64,000 bases of DNA from Atherix ibis (taxonomy: Eukaryota > Arthropoda > Insecta > Diptera > Athericidae): assembly GCA_958298945.1 (NCBI GenBank), contig OY282605.1, positions 10,253,811 to 10,317,810 on the forward strand, in the 5' to 3' direction. Positions 10,765 to 22,964 of the stretch are shown piece after piece; positions within the stretch are counted from its first letter, which is position 1; every line of letters starts with the position of its first letter. A program made the position numbers and the translations under genes. The notes beneath the pieces were generated by a model. That model was given only the letters and a program-made list of their open reading frames with translations. It ran no database searches and was not told the DNA's origin.

Positions 10765-11625
10765 TAATGGCGAAGTTAATTAATTGCTGCCACTTAGAAT
10801 GAATGCAGACATTTTTTTCTCAACTACTCATTTTTTTTTTAAATTTCCAACAGGAATCAGCCTTTCTACATTTTCGTATTCCTATTCTGTGCTAAGACTA
10901 TGAAAATTTTTCCAATTGCCAACCGTTTTTACTACTTCTAAACTTCACAAACAGTTCATTCTTCTTCTCACAGTAAATTTCTTTTGATGTTGAAATTTTT
11001 CGTCTGATGTCTTTTGTCGAGAATGTCGTTCTTAATTACCTTATTTTAAGGCGTTCAGTATCAATCCGTTCCAACCTGAGTTGTGTGACAATTTCTGGAT
11101 TTTATTGCAAACAAATGTCAAGAGACGCAACCGATTAGCTTTTGATGAAATATTTGTTGTGAAAAAAAAATTCACCCCACAGAAGGAGGGTTGGAGTTGA
11201 CTTGTCGCACTAATAGAAGATGAATATTCTCATAAAAGGCATCAAAGAAAATTTTAAATGGCTAAAAACATATGCAATTTATTAGCGACTATGTTTAAGT
11301 ATTTATAGAATCAACATTTTTTTTATATATATTTTTATCTAAAATTATGCAAGTAGAATTAAAGTGAAATTATTTTTTATTCCCGCAATAAGACCTTTTA
11401 ATGATTAGATATTTACTTTTCTTATGATAAGTTTTCAAAAATAAATAATTTTGCATTAAATTATAGCAGACCAAATATTATGATTTATTTTTTTAATAAA
11501 AAAAAGTTCCAGTTTTTGGAGAACATTTAGTCAAAAGATAAGGAAATGACAGTTTATAGGCTTGCTTCGGGGATTTCCTTATAGGCTAGAAGACATGTCG
11601 GGGATTTCTAGGATTTTTATTTTTT
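10765..11625. other. AT-rich intergenic DNA
   Basis: No open frame or repeat can be supported. Homopolymer tracts are frequent. Confidence 0.5.
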
Positions 11626-11629
11626 TCCA

Positions 11630-13330
11630 ACCTCTGATCCATATATTTAATAATCTTAATCTTTAACATTTTTATGATACCAATGGAACCGTATTTAAGG
11701 TATAAAATTTTTTTGAATATAAAGAACTATTTATTTGAGACGACCACCTTTTTGAGATAACAGTTGTGTAAAATTTTCCAAAAAATAATGTTATGAAAAA
11801 ATTATTAATTTCTTTAATCTGTATTAAAAAAAAATTGCTTTATAAAAAAATTTATGGCAAAAGCAGAAACTGAATTTAAGGTCCAAAAATTGTCGAAATT
11901 TTTTTAATCCTCTGCGATTTTTGTTTTAGGACCCTATGCAACAATATTATTTTTAAAATCTCAATTTTTAAGTGTAATAATTGTTGACGGTGTGAAAATT
12001 ATATTTTTGGTGTAAAAAGTTTAAATTTTTTGTCTTAAAATATCCAGAATTATGCAAGTTATTTTTGGTATGGAGAATTTTAAAATATAACTTTCGACTC
12101 ATTTAGGGTCCTAATATTGTTTAAAGTCCTAAAATTATCTGAGACCCCTGCTATATATGAACACGATTAACACTCGAAAGAGGCCTTTTTAAGAAACTGA
12201 ATATGGAGGGTCCTAAATGATAAATTTTGTTTTTTAAATAATTTTGTTAGTTATACAGAAGATAATATAAGGTCTCTGATTTATATGAGCTTTATTTACA
12301 TAAAAGTGATACGTCTTATTAGAATAATAGTTGCATAGGGTCTTAAAATAATAACCAGGGGATTTGACGATTGGAAAAAATATTTAAAAAAAATTTGCTA
12401 TAAAAAAATGGTTATGCTGCTTTATTTAAAATAGTTCAAATATTTAATAATCTTAATTTTTAAAATTTTTATGGCACCAATGGATCGGTATTTAAGGTAC
12501 AAAAATTGTCTAAGTAGTTATAATCACCTGAGGTCTCTGTTTTAAACTGCAACTATCTATTTGAGAGGACGACCTTTTTTGAGATAACCGTTCTAAATAT
12601 TTAATTAAAGCATATAATGTTCAAACAAAATTAGAGCATAAAGAAAAAATCTTCAAAAAAAAATTTTATATAAAAAAATTGTTTTATGGAAAATATTATA
12701 GCAAAACAAAAATTGTATTTATGGTCCAAAAACTGTCGAAATTTTTTTAATCCTCTGTGATATTTGTTTTTAAGTATAATACACATAGTTGTATAGGGTC
12801 TGAAAATGATAAAAAAATATAATAAAATATTATTAGTGTAAAAAGTTTTTATTTTAAAATGTCAAGAAATATGCAATTTATTTTTCCCAACCAATGGATC
12901 ATTGGTTATCCCTAGCAGAAAGATTTTTTCATCATTTTTAGGGGGCTTTACAATTTTCTTAATTAAATATTTTCCCAAAACTTTCAGTTTGAAATGCTCT
13001 TCGCCTTTCGGTACGTTTTTATAAAATGGCCGATCGGCACCATTTATATAAAATATTGCTAGTTTCTAAGAAATTGAATGTTGAGGGTCCTAAGTGATTA
13101 AATTTTTTTTAAATAATTTCGTTTGAGATACGTAAAAAAAAAATTTTATACTAAATTAAATAAAATGAGATATTTTTATGGTCTTTTATTGATTTGTTTT
13201 AAAAATATGGCAAAAAAAATGTTTTTTTTTAAATAAATTTATGGTAAAATAGAATTAAATTTAGGATCTCCTAAAACCATAGAAACAATGTCTTGTTATT
13301 ATGAGGTCACATAGGTTTAAGAATGTAAAT
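11630..13330. repeat. Diverged tandem duplication, unit about 0.8-0.87 kb, two copies
   Basis: Blocks recur in the same order at an offset of about 800-870 bp. TATTTAATAATCTTAAT plus CCAATGG...GTATTTAAGGTA occurs at about 11645 and 12448. GTCGAAATTTTTTTAATCCT occurs at about 11892 and 12734. GAGGGTCCTAARTGAT occurs at about 12205 and 13084. Identity is moderate and indels are many, so the duplication is old. There is no coding potential; this may be an old satellite or duplicated non-autonomous element. Confidence 0.65.
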
Positions 13331-14535
13331 GTTTTTAAAAAAATGAAAAAAATAAATACAATGAATCTTTTGGCGTAATTAAAATTTAACTTCTTAAATA
13401 AAAAATAATTCTATCAGATTTTTTATGCCCAAAACATTTTGTTTCGATGGTAACGACTTATTTAATTTTCTAAGCGGTATTGACCAGTTTAAGAAATGAA
13501 AACGACTAAAGTTGTGTTTGTTTGTTAAACATTTTTAAGCGTGATTCTTATGGTATAAAATTACACCTTTTATAGAATTTGAAGTTAAATATTATCTAAA
13601 TTTTATATTCACATCAAATTTTTAAGAAAAAAAATGTGCTCAATACTGCTGGTAAAACAGAGAGCGATCTGGTAACACCGTAAAATTTTACTTCCACATA
13701 TATTTTGTGTTACTTCCTTCTTGGAGTACCGTACAAGTTTTAACATATTAACTGAAGTTATATTTTTTCAGTCCATTACAAAGAATTGAACAACAAAATT
13801 TGTTAGCTCCATAAAATGTTGTGCAAAAATTACACAAAAAATTTGCATGGTGAAACTGTTATACTTAAAAATAGTACTTATGATTTGTTCGTTGCCTAAA
13901 ATTCCAATAGATGGCGCACAAATCAGCAAGATAATGCATAGAATTTTCAGTCAGTTTTGTTAGCTTTGGTAGCACTATGTAAAATAATCGAATTCAACTT
14001 TTTGTAATGAATTCTAATAAATGATCGTTACTTAATGTCCTTCCTCTCCATAGGTATATAGTCCTTTGGGAAGAGTGCAAAAAGGTGGTTTTATGGAAAG
14101 GATAGGGGAGAAAGAACATCTAAGTCTCTCTCGTAGATTAATTTTTTTTAAAATTATTTTAATATTTTCCAATTATTTTTCATATTTTTGACAAATTTTA
14201 ACCTTCCCAATTTTTAAACCTTTCTCTACGATTTATATTTCCTCCCTTTTTCCGAAATAGTTTTTTTAGGGTAATTTTTTTTTCTTTGCGTTCTTTTTCC
14301 TGGCTCTTATTTTTTCTCCTTATTTATGATGAGTGTGGTGGTATAAGTAGCCAAACTCTTTGACCTCCCGCCTCCAGCAACCACTCAACAAGCGACAAGC
14401 ATGCCTACCAGGGTAACAAACTCTCTGAGTATAGTCGTCATTGGTCAAACTCCTGTAGAACTTCATGAAGTTTTAATTTTTTTTTTAAAGTTATCTACAA
14501 CTACTTATGCTAGTAACAAGCAGATTTTTTAGGGA
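13331..14535. other. AT-rich intergenic DNA
   Basis: No gene is recognised. The segment at 14330-14460 is less AT-rich and may be 3'-flanking or untranslated sequence of the adjoining minus-strand jockey element. Confidence 0.45.
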
Positions 14536-14539
14536 ATAT

Positions 14540-16600
14540 ACAAGGACATGAAGACATGTGGAGGAAAACACCCATCGATGTTACCTCTAGAACAGGGTAA
14601 TTTTGTTTTATAATTTTAGAGAATCTCTCTGCCATCGCCGTTTTAAACGTCGATGGGTGTATACTGGAAGGGTGGGAGTGATAAGTTCCCTTCCTAAAGG
14701 ATTAGGGTGGAAGGATAGATGCGAATGGAATTTTTTATGTCGGAAGATGCATAGTTCGCGAACAAATGGAACACACAACAGTGTTTCGCACATAAAAGGG
14801 GGTATTGACAATTTTACGAAGGATTTGGGATTGTAGGGATTGGATTGGAAGAGAGTTGGAATGCTTAGTCGAACCCCAAAGTTCTAGACCATATGTCCAT
14901 ATTGGTTTCAGAACCATATTGTATAGTAATATCTTTGTGATGTGTCAGGATGGCTGTATCGTCAGCATATGTTGCGGTCAGGATGTTGTTGTGGCAAGGA
15001 ATGTCATGTGTATAAATGTTATAAAGGATAGGACCTAAGCGGAAATTGGATAAATGTCAGAGTACTCAATATTTTCAGCTATCTGAAAATATCGGTCTGA
15101 GAGATAAAATTTAAGGATGTGGAAATAACCCGAGGGTAGGACTCGCTGCAACTTCCAAAGCAATCCAGGGTGCCATACACGGTCGAAAGCATGCGAAATG
15201 TCAAGAAACACGCCTGGGCAGTATTCCTTTCGCTTTAGTCGACTACGCGATGACACTGCTGGATAGTGGAATGCTCAGGTCGAAATCCAAACTGATTCTG
15301 AGGAATGACACCCTCGGTTTCAAAAATGGGATAAAGGCTTTTTAGGATTAATTTTTCTAAGATTTTTGATAACATGGGAAGGAGGCTTATAGGTCTATAT
15401 GAGGTAGGAAGGTTTTTGGGCTTATTGGGTTTTGGGATCATCTTAATTATGAAAAACTTCCACAGGGAAGGAAAAAATGATGTGCGGAGGATACTATTAT
15501 AAATATAGGTTATCAGGACGAGGTTTTTTTGGAAATTTGCTTCAGGATTTCTGATGTTATTAAGTCATATCCTGGGGATTTTTTATTGGAAAGGTTTTCT
15601 ATTGTGAACTTTACTTCGGAAGGAGTGAAAAACTTAGGAGGTGGACTTATGGGCAACTGAGTTGATATTTGTCGGAATATTTGTTCGTCATGCAGAATGT
15701 TTTTGACATCTTCGTGAGGTTTAAAGATGTTTTATAAGTGTTTGCCGAAGATGTCGGCTTTCTGTTTATCCGTTTTTGCCCAGGTTCCGTCGGTATTCCG
15801 GAGCGGGTGTGTAGCTGTTTTGTATTTGAGAATTCGTTTGGTAGCTGTCTAGAGTGACTTATTAGTTGTCAGTGATTCTGCGTACTCAGTAAATCGTTCG
15901 TTATTATAATTAATGATTTCTTGTTTCAGTTCTCGTTGTAGTTGGTTCAGTTTTTTCTTCTCATTTGGCATTCTTGAACGTTGCCACTGGGCCCTGGCTC
16001 GACGTTTCTCGAATTTTTCGCGGAAGATTATAGTCATGTTCTCGTATGGTTGATTTGTTATGAGTTATGTGGGCGTTAGTGATTGAGTTCTGTATGCAAA
16101 CAGTCAAGTCGTTTACGGCATCGTCTATTTCTTGTACGTTCTTAAGGCTTTGTTGTAAATGAATCTGTTGGTCTAAGTTCTGTCTAAAAATATCCCAATC
16201 AACTATCCCATTTACAAGTTTATCAGGATAGGATTTTAAGGAAGGAGAAGTGTCTAGTGTTAGGAGAACAGGAGATTGATCGGAATTCACGTCAAGGAGT
16301 GTATCTATGGAAGTATTAATGGAATGTATGGGTGTGGTTATGAAATAGTCTAGAATATCGAGAAAGTTTCTGGCACTGGAGGGCCAATATGTGGGCGTGG
16401 GAGGAGATAGGACCTCAAGAGTGGTATGGGAGAGGAGTTCTTGGAGAATATTTCCTCGGGGATTCGAAACACGCCAACCCCATTTAGGGTGCTTGGCATT
16501 ATAATTTTAATTTTGAATCCAAATTTTAAAACATTCCCCTTTTCTTCCAACATCCACAAAAAATCCTTAGAAATTATTTATACCATAAGAAATCCATTAG
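14540..16600 (-). mobile_element. Jockey-type non-LTR retrotransposon, truncated and decayed
   Basis: Reading from 16600 to 14540 the domains come in the order of a jockey ORF2: endonuclease C-terminus, linker, reverse transcriptase and C-terminal tail. The 3' tail THRRLKRRWQRDSLKL (14650-14608) has a counterpart at about 27820-27860 in another copy. The 3' untranslated part (to about 14540) also resembles that copy, with ATGGGTGTTT and TAGTTGTA words. The 5' end stops near 16600 against a mariner relic, so most of the endonuclease and ORF1 are missing. Confidence 0.82.
14608..16530 (-). pseudogene. Jockey ORF2 relic: endonuclease end, RT and tail
   Basis: The endonuclease C-terminus is recognisable as NAKHPKWGWRVSNPRGN, PTYWPSSARNFLDILDYFI and DQSPVLLTLD (16500-16250). 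The linker NGIVDWDIFRQNLDQQI follows. The RT starts at MIPKPNKPKNLPTSYRPISL (15441 downward), continues with QNQFGFRPEHST, GVFLDISHAFDRVWHPGLLW and YFQIAENIEYSDIYPIS. The GVPQGS motif is lost in a small deletion near 15040. The catalytic ATYADDTAIL is present in another frame (about 14972-14945). An internal deletion then joins directly to LKPIWTYGLELWGSTKHSNS (about 14910-14855). Several frames are used, so the gene is dead. Confidence 0.85.
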
Positions 16601-17149
16601 TTTAACGTACGAAAATTTGCAACGTACCTTGTGGAACATTCTTTCTCAAGACCATATGTTTTTCGGGTGGCATAAAGTACTTTCAAGGGTCCGACAAGCA
16701 GTAGAAGATAAACCTCACTCAGGGACGACCTTAACATCAATAACTGATAAAAATATTAAACTAGTGAGTACTCTTGTGAGGTAAAATTATCCATGGTAAT
16801 TTTTTAATTAAGTTTTTTTTATAACGAAGTCCTTGAAAGGCTCAGAAAAAAGGTTTTTTACATTATATGGAATATCGCAGATACCTGAATACTCTACACT
16901 ATGACTATGCCTCGAGTTTTGTCAAAAAAAGGGAATTTTTGTGGTACCGCAGGCTTTCTTCTACTCACCTTATTTTAGTCCGCGGGACTTTATGTTGTTT
17001 TCCTAGAAAGAAAAAAACACTTGAAAAGATGTTATTTTGTTACTTTTAATAACATCCTTTAAAGGAAACAACATTGATGTAGAAAATTCTATAAAATTAT
17101 CATAAAAACAAAAACAAAAAATAGTTTCATTACTTTTCTGAACTACTCG
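16600..17149 (+). pseudogene. Mariner family E relic with right TIR
   Basis: Recognisable transposase pieces are FGWHKVLSRVRQAVEDKPHSG (about 16655-16720), TSITDKNIKLV, VLERLRKKV (about 16830) and LYTMTMP at about 16895 in place of HHDNAP. These are followed by VVPQAFFYSPYFSPRDFMLF (about 16940-17005), where the third catalytic D is kept, and LKRCYFVTFNNI. The right end finishes in CATTACTTTTCTGAACTACT then CG, with TA at 17150-17151. The left TIR was not found. Stops and frameshifts are numerous. Confidence 0.72.
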
Positions 17150-17151
17150 TA

Positions 17152-18838
17152 ATTTGGGCAGTTAAAATTATTCCTCTTATTTCTTTGGAGGAAAACCTAT
17201 TTACAAATACTAAAATAAAACTATAAAAAAAAGAACTAAACGAAAATATCAGGGAAAAAATTATCTAAAATTAGTCTTCAGATGTACCTCTTAGAAAGGA
17301 TTTTGAAAAGGTCACGATTAAATTATTATAACAATATCTTCTAAGAACTTGTCATCCTTCATCTGAAATTCAGACTGTTTTAAGGATAATACGTGTATCA
17401 TAATTTGAGATGAAAAATATTTTTGAGCATAGAAAATTTACGCTGAACATTGGAAAAAATATTGAAATTAACATTTTCCAAGTTTTTAGATAACATTTAT
17501 TTTTTTGTGATTTAAAATAAAATTTTCTATTTATCAAATATTTTTGCTGCAGGCATTATGCATTTTTAATCACAAGGACATTATCCTTATGAGTGTAGTC
17601 ATTTTTTTCTTTAAATTTTAATATCTATTTTAATTGGCAAATGAAATGAATATAAAGAAAATTGGACAAAATATTCATAAATAAGGACACATAAAACTAT
17701 AATATTCGTTACGTTATAGTGTAAATATAATAAAAGCTTTGCATCATTTTGGCTAAGGAATTATTTTGAATTTTAATAAAAATTTTTACTGAATTTAATT
17801 TTCTTTGCGACACACTTGTCCCGTTGAGTTTCTAATTGGGATACATCAAAATGTATTCTGAATAAATGCAAATATTCAGATTTATTCTGAGAGAAACTAT
17901 TTCCTCCAAATGTGATTGCATAAGTTTCATATATTCAGACTTCGGTAAAGCTCCAATTAACCATGATATATGAAAGGAATTTACAATTTATGTCATCGAC
18001 CTAAAACTCATGCAATCAAACTGTTCAAATTATGGAAACTTATTAAAATAAAACGACAAATGGAAACTTATTCTTAAAAGTGTATTTCTTATTTTTTTTC
18101 CTATTATTTCTTTAAAAAGAACAGATACTTTCTTAGTCTTTAAATATAAAATGATGACGCTTTCAATAGCATCTCGGCGAAATAATGGCGATTGTCATGC
18201 CATCCATTTTTATACTCAAAGTGCAGCTGTTGTTACTCTTTCAAAGAGTCTGTACATATTTTTACTCCATCAAAAGGGGATGAATAAAAGTGTACATAAG
18301 TATAGGTATATGGTGGATCCTTGTTTTGTCTTTCCCAGAAATGCATTAAAATATACTTAATAGATCCACGACTTTCTCTCTTAAGTGCATTTCAGCTGCG
18401 TTCTTTCTTCATTTGTGTTTTGAGTTTCAAGCTTTTAACAAAACAAGTGGTGTGTAATTTTTTCTTTTTTTTTTTGATTTTATACACTGTGAGTATATTG
18501 AGCCTAAAGCTACTAGACATAAGATGTTGGTAAAAATTATTTCTAATAAATATATTTTTTCATCAGGACATTTTAGAAACCCTACCACCGAAAAGAATAA
18601 ATTTTTAATAACTAAATTAACTTTGAATTATAAATTATTATAAAACCAAATTTTTACTATTGAGAATCCTTTTATGTTATTTTTTTTTATTGTTTGTTTT
18701 TATTCAAATAGTCTTGAAAATATTTTATGTTGCTAACACAATTAGAGAATAGGATTTTGAAGAACTCCAACTTTTAAAAAAAAATATTAGTATTTTTTTT
18801 TAAAAAAATTTTATCATTTATTTACATTGCAACTCATT
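17152..18838. other. AT-rich stretch, no supported gene
   Basis: Open frames at 18151-18360 (69 codons) and 18321-18533 (70 codons) lie in a slightly less AT-rich patch but show no motif. Nothing else is recognisable. Confidence 0.45.
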
Positions 18839-18839
18839 T

Positions 18840-20015
18840 TGGGTTTGGATCAATAAATTCTGATATCGATCAGTTTAAGGTCCGGTTTGGCGCAGTCTTT
18901 TTCATTTAAGTGGTAATCTACTTGGTTTCCAGAAAAAATTGTTTTTAGGAGCTCCTCTTCATTTAGCAAGGGGTTTACTTCTGCGTAAATGGTCTTAACT
19001 AGACCGAACAATCTGAGCTTATCTAGCAGTGCCAAAGGAATTTACAAGGTCCTTACTATAGCTGTTTGACTGGGGGTACCGACAAATACTCTTTAATAGA
19101 GACTGGTGCTACGGGGATCTGGGTGCCCCATGGAATTAAACCACACTGTGTTTGATAAGAGAGATGCGGTGCCTTTTAACTGAAATATTGGTGGCTGTGG
19201 TTGTTACCTAGAGCGCGGAACAGTCTTAGGACTGATGGTGAGAGATACCAATGATCCCGGGTACTGTTACTGCAGATGTCCGCCCCGGCGGCGGGGTGTT
19301 AAGTATATGTCAAATAACAAGGGCCAAAAGTAGATACGTGGCCGATAAATGTGATATTAAAATTCATAGTAAAGCTATTAATATCACATAGTAATAGTGG
19401 TGCATGTACAATATAGATGAGGAAAGAAAAAGTGTAAAGTAGAAAAGGAAGAGAAGAGGAAAATGGTCAGGAAGTTACAATACTGCTGACTACTGCTCAC
19501 TGAGCGGGGTACAGGCCTAAAGTACTCTAATATAAAAAAAGGTACCATGGGAACCCAACAGAACGAAATTCAAAATCTTAAATACATCTTTCAGGATTAT
19601 GGCGTTGAAGCATTGCACAGCTTTCATACATAGTTGTAGTATTTGCTTGTATGCTAATACGGGTGGAGTCGTACCAGTTTGTTCTGTAAAATATGATGAA
19701 CTAGTTCTGTGCTCGATTATTGGTGAGGTGTTCAGGTATTCACGTGGTTTCTGTGGTTGACACCTATACCGCGGGTACGATCTTCGGATCGCAGGAGGGA
19801 GATAACTTGCAAAATGTACTTATACTTTGCAATTATCTCGGGTGTTGTCACAGTTGAGGTGATCAGCTTGTAAGTGATTACATACTGCTAATATTCAGTT
19901 ATGGTTTTTGCGCTGATTGAACTAGCTTCATCGCCCAATGGTCATTTTTGCTGCTATACAATCCAAAGATGCGGTATAGCACCATTAAATATAGAGTACA
20001 TAATGTCACTGCAGA
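18840..20015 (+). mobile_element. R1-clade LINE 3' end fragment
   Basis: This GC-richer block matches the 3' part of the R1 relic at 6480-6900 in reverse complement: CCATGGGGCACCC, CAGTAACAGTACCCGGGATC and AGCTATAGTAAGGACCTTGT all have close counterparts. A second match, AGTTGAGGTGATCAGCTTGT at about 19850, corresponds to minus-strand 6590-6570, so about 0.5 kb at 19320-19850 is absent from the other copy. The 61-codon minus-strand frame at 18850-19035 is antisense to this block. A DD41D-like transposon interrupts or ends it at 20016. Confidence 0.65.
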
Positions 20016-20017
20016 TA

Positions 20018-21042
20018 TAGGGTGATCCATCTAGCGGTTCCATTTTGAACTACTATTTATTTGAAGTACTAGAGTGTTAAATGTCAACACGCTTGAAGAA
20101 AAATGGGAAATATTGAGAACTTACCTCCAAAGTGGTGAGTGTTCAACCCAAACTGTGAGAAATTTAAAAAAAAAATGAGTAAAGATCGAATGCCATCACG
20201 TGAATATGTGGGCAAATTCGTGAAGCGAGTTCGCGAAACTGGTTTGTTGGTTGCCAAAGCAACTCGTTCCCGCTCTAAAACCGAGAATATTGCCGCCATT
20301 GCTGAAAATGTCAGTGATCATCCATCAACATCAGCTCGTCACCGTTCTCAGGAATTGAACATTTCTCGCACTTCTCTGTTGAAAATTTTGCACAAAGACA
20401 TCGGTATGAAAGCTTACAAAGTTCAATTAGTCTAACAGCTAAAGCCGCATGACCATCCGATGCGTTTTCGGTTTGCCCAATGGGCTCAAGATCAAATGGT
20501 CGAAGATGAGAATATTTACCGAAAAATCATCTTTTTGGATGAGGCTCATTTCCACCTCGGTGGGTATGTCAACGAACAAAATGGATGACATTTGGTTTCA
20601 ACAGTACGGGGCCACTTGCCACACAGCCAACGTAATAATCCAACTTTTGGGCATTGCTTTCGAAAACCGAATAATCAGCCGAAATTCTGATGTCAATTGG
20701 CCGCCTCGGAGCTGTGATTTGAGCCCGTTGGATTATTTTCGGTAGGAAGCCGTTAAGGATAAATGTTACGCAAGCCATCCAGAGACAATTGAGGCCTTGA
20801 AACACGAAATCAAAGTTGCCATTGAAGAGATACAGGCCCGGACAATCGAAAATATACTGAAAAATTGGTTCGAGCGAATGGGGTACTGTAACGCCAGCCG
20901 TGACAGTTATTTAAATGTTGTTGTGTTTCATTCTTAAATTTCAAGGTTAAATCTTTTTAATAAAACCGTAAATTTGAATAAACATAAACTAGTTTTTTTT
21001 TTATTTACTTTTTAAAATGGAACTTCTAAATGGTCCACCCTG
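20018..21042 (+). mobile_element. Tc1/mariner superfamily element, DD41D-like, internally deleted
   Basis: The left end TAGGGTGATCCATCTAGCGG plus TTCCATTTT is mirrored on the right by AAAATGGAACTTCTAAATGG then TCCACCCTG, giving about 28-bp imperfect TIRs. TA lies outside at 20016-20017 and 21043-21044. The element is 1025 bp. Relatives at 54410-54850 and 55010-55640 keep sequence that is deleted here. Confidence 0.87.
20139..20937 (+). pseudogene. DD41D-like transposase, deleted and with a mutated catalytic residue
   Basis: N-terminal HTH sequence reads FVKRVRETGLLVAKATRSRS, then HRSQELNISRTSLLKILHKD. A frameshift sits at the A10 run at 20166-20175. The first catalytic motif FLDEAHFHLGGYVNEQ (about 20537) is followed directly by DDIWFQQYGATCHT, so about 80 codons are deleted; the second catalytic aspartate (normally QQDG) is Y. 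The third block NWPPRSCDLSPLDYF lies at 20696-20740. From the mutated D to the D in PLDYF there are 41 intervening residues, matching the DD41D pattern. An in-frame TAG follows, then the C-terminal region (KHEIKVAIEEIQART, ENILKNWFERM) to TAA 20935-20937. It is inactive. Confidence 0.85.
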
Positions 21043-21044
21043 TA

Positions 21045-21452
21045 AAAGTAGAGGTTAAACTATTAGCAAATGGACCAACCTGCGATGAATGGAGCTGGTT
21101 AGAGCTGGTGCATAACACATTTGGTAGGTTTTATTGATAGAAGATGGTGTAGATGGTAGCTGACGCCACTTGCCATAAGACGGATTCAGAATGAGGCTTA
21201 GGAAAAAAAAAGGAGAGGAAATAGTAAATAGGTAGCCCGGTGTTCTGAATGCTGATAATAGTAGAGTTAAAAGCTGAGTCCACTTGTCATTAAAAGAAAA
21301 CGAAGGTGGTCCACGTTTAGGAGCGACTGCATAAAGCGATCTAAGCAATATATGCAAGAAGAGATAAAGGTGCTGCACTAGCATGCTGAATGCGACTATC
21401 TGGATCTAGTCTGCTGTACTTATTGGGCATATCTCAATCCTCACAATAAGTA
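21045..21452. other. Unassigned GC-richer block between two transposons
   Basis: This 400-bp stretch has the GC level of the R1 fragment before 20016 and may be its continuation split by the DD41D-like insertion, but I found no matching second copy. The 109-codon minus-strand frame at 21055-21384 has no recognisable motif. Confidence 0.35.
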
Positions 21453-21454
21453 TA

Positions 21455-22743
21455 CGAGGGTCATTCAACAAGTACTTAGCCGACAAAAGAAAAATGAAAA
21501 TTTTGGAAAGGTGGCAATTTATTTTTCCACATAATCTCCTTCAAGCTCGATACACTTGGCCCAGCGATGCTCTAACTTTTTTAACCCGTCCAAAAAATAC
21601 ATTTTCTCGAGGGAAGCAAAATAGGCCTCCGTGGCAACGATGACCTCCTCATTCGACCCAAATCTATTACCGGCGAGTGATTTTTTCAGGTTTGGAAACA
21701 AAAAGTGGTCACAGGGGGCCAAATCTGGAGAGTACGGTGGATGGGGCAGCAATTCGTAGCGCAATTCAACCAATTTGGCCATGGCGACGGTGGAGATGTG
21801 AGCCGGCGCATTGTCGTGGTGGAACAGCACTTTTTTCTTCGCAAAGCAGAGCCGCTTTTTCTTCAATTCGAATCGGCCCAATAAGTCAGCATCGAAGCAC
21901 CCCGTGATTGTTTTACCCTTCTCGAGGTAATCGATGTGGTCATACCTTGTGAATCCCAGAAAACGGTGGCCATCACCTTTCCGGCCGATCGAACAGTCTT
22001 CGCCTTCTTCGGAGCACGTTCGCCGGGTGAAGTCCACTGTTTCGACTGTTCCTTGGTCTCTGGTGTGTACCAGTGAATCCATGTTTCGTCGACGGTCACG
22101 AAACGACGCAAGGACTCCGCTGGATTGCGCTGAAACAGCGCCAAACACGTCGCCGATGTGGTCTCACGGTTGCGCTTGTTTTCCGGTGTGAGCAAACGCG
22201 GCACCCATCGCGCCGATAGCTTTCTCATGCCCAGTTCTTTGTGTAGAATATGATGCACCGTTCCTACTGCGATGTCCACAGTCTCAGCTATCTCGTGAAC
22301 CTTCAATCGACGGTCTGCCAACACGAGATCGTGGACTTTTTTAACGTTTTCCTCCGTAGCAGCCGTTTTCGGGGCACCTGGGCGTGGCTCATCAAAAACC
22401 GACGTGCGGCCACGAACAAATTCGTTGAACCAATTCTTGATGGTCACCATCGAAGGAGAAGAGTCACCATACACAGCATCCAAGCGATCTTTGATTTTGT
22501 TGCGCGTTTTCCCTTCCAAAAACAAGAATCTAATCACCGAACGATATTGATCTTTTTCCATTTTTGTGCAACCGACCGACACGCTCGCTTTCAAAGGCTC
22601 TCAAAACAAAACTAATGAAGGGAATCGACTGAAACTTTGACAGTAGGCTACTAAAAGAATGTACAGTAGGCTACTAAAAGAATTTTTTTTGTGACAGCAG
22701 TTCCATCGGGCGGTGAGGCTTAGTACTTGTTGAATGAACCTCG
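21455..22743 (-). mobile_element. Mariner transposon, family A copy 2, with both TIRs
   Basis: The element is 1289 bp between TA at 21453-21454 and 22744-22745. The left end CGAGGGTCATTCAACAAGTA mirrors TACTTGTTGAATGAACCTCG on the right. Near the right end a 24-bp segment (CAGTAGGCTACTAAAAGAAT and flanks, about 22640-22682) is tandemly duplicated, unlike copy 1. The element sits in an older LINE relic, whose remains continue at 22748. Confidence 0.93.
21519..22561 (-). pseudogene. Mariner DD34D transposase (family A copy 2), one frameshift
   Basis: Start MEKDQYRSVIRFLFLEGK at 22561 is intact here, unlike in copy 1. The HTH region, WVPRLLTPENKR and the first aspartate (VTVDETWIHW) lie in the first frame. 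A single-base deletion at about 21940, in the stretch encoding FWDSQG-IHIDYL, shifts the frame. The second frame then carries HHDNAPAHIS, PYSPDLAPCDHFLF and the normal C-terminus HRWAKCIELEGDYVEK. All three catalytic aspartates survive. A nearby 6-bp in-frame deletion is also seen. This is the least damaged transposase in the window, with one obvious disabling lesion. Confidence 0.9.
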
Positions 22744-22747
22744 TATC

Positions 22748-22960
22748 ACGTTAATTAAAATAATTATTCAAGCCATCACGACCTTGTAATTTTTACCTTT
22801 CTGATAGAGAGTTTATATCTTTTCATTACATGTCATTCTCCAGTTTTCATGTTCATAGATAGGACCACACATTTTGCAAAGGACATTTCTCTCAACAACA
22901 CCACTAGAAACTTTATCACTGACCGTCGTCGTCCAAGTTTTAGAGCATTATAAATCTTTT
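22748..22960 (-). pseudogene. LINE ORF2 C-terminal relic (RTE-like)
   Basis: On the minus strand the frame reads VERNVLCKMCGPIYEHENWR then NEKI-TLYQKGKNYKVV. This resembles the conserved tail after the thumb of RTE/CR1-like reverse transcriptases (FERKILR-IYGP...WRIRYN-ELY). It is cut off by the family A mariner at 22745. Only about 70 codons survive. Confidence 0.55.
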
Positions 22961-22964
22961 CCTT

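Noticed and set aside
18850..19035. 61-codon minus-strand frame resembling a real protein (LDKLRLFGLVKTIYAE)
   Set aside because: It overlaps R1 3' sequence in antisense, and related copies do not keep the frame.
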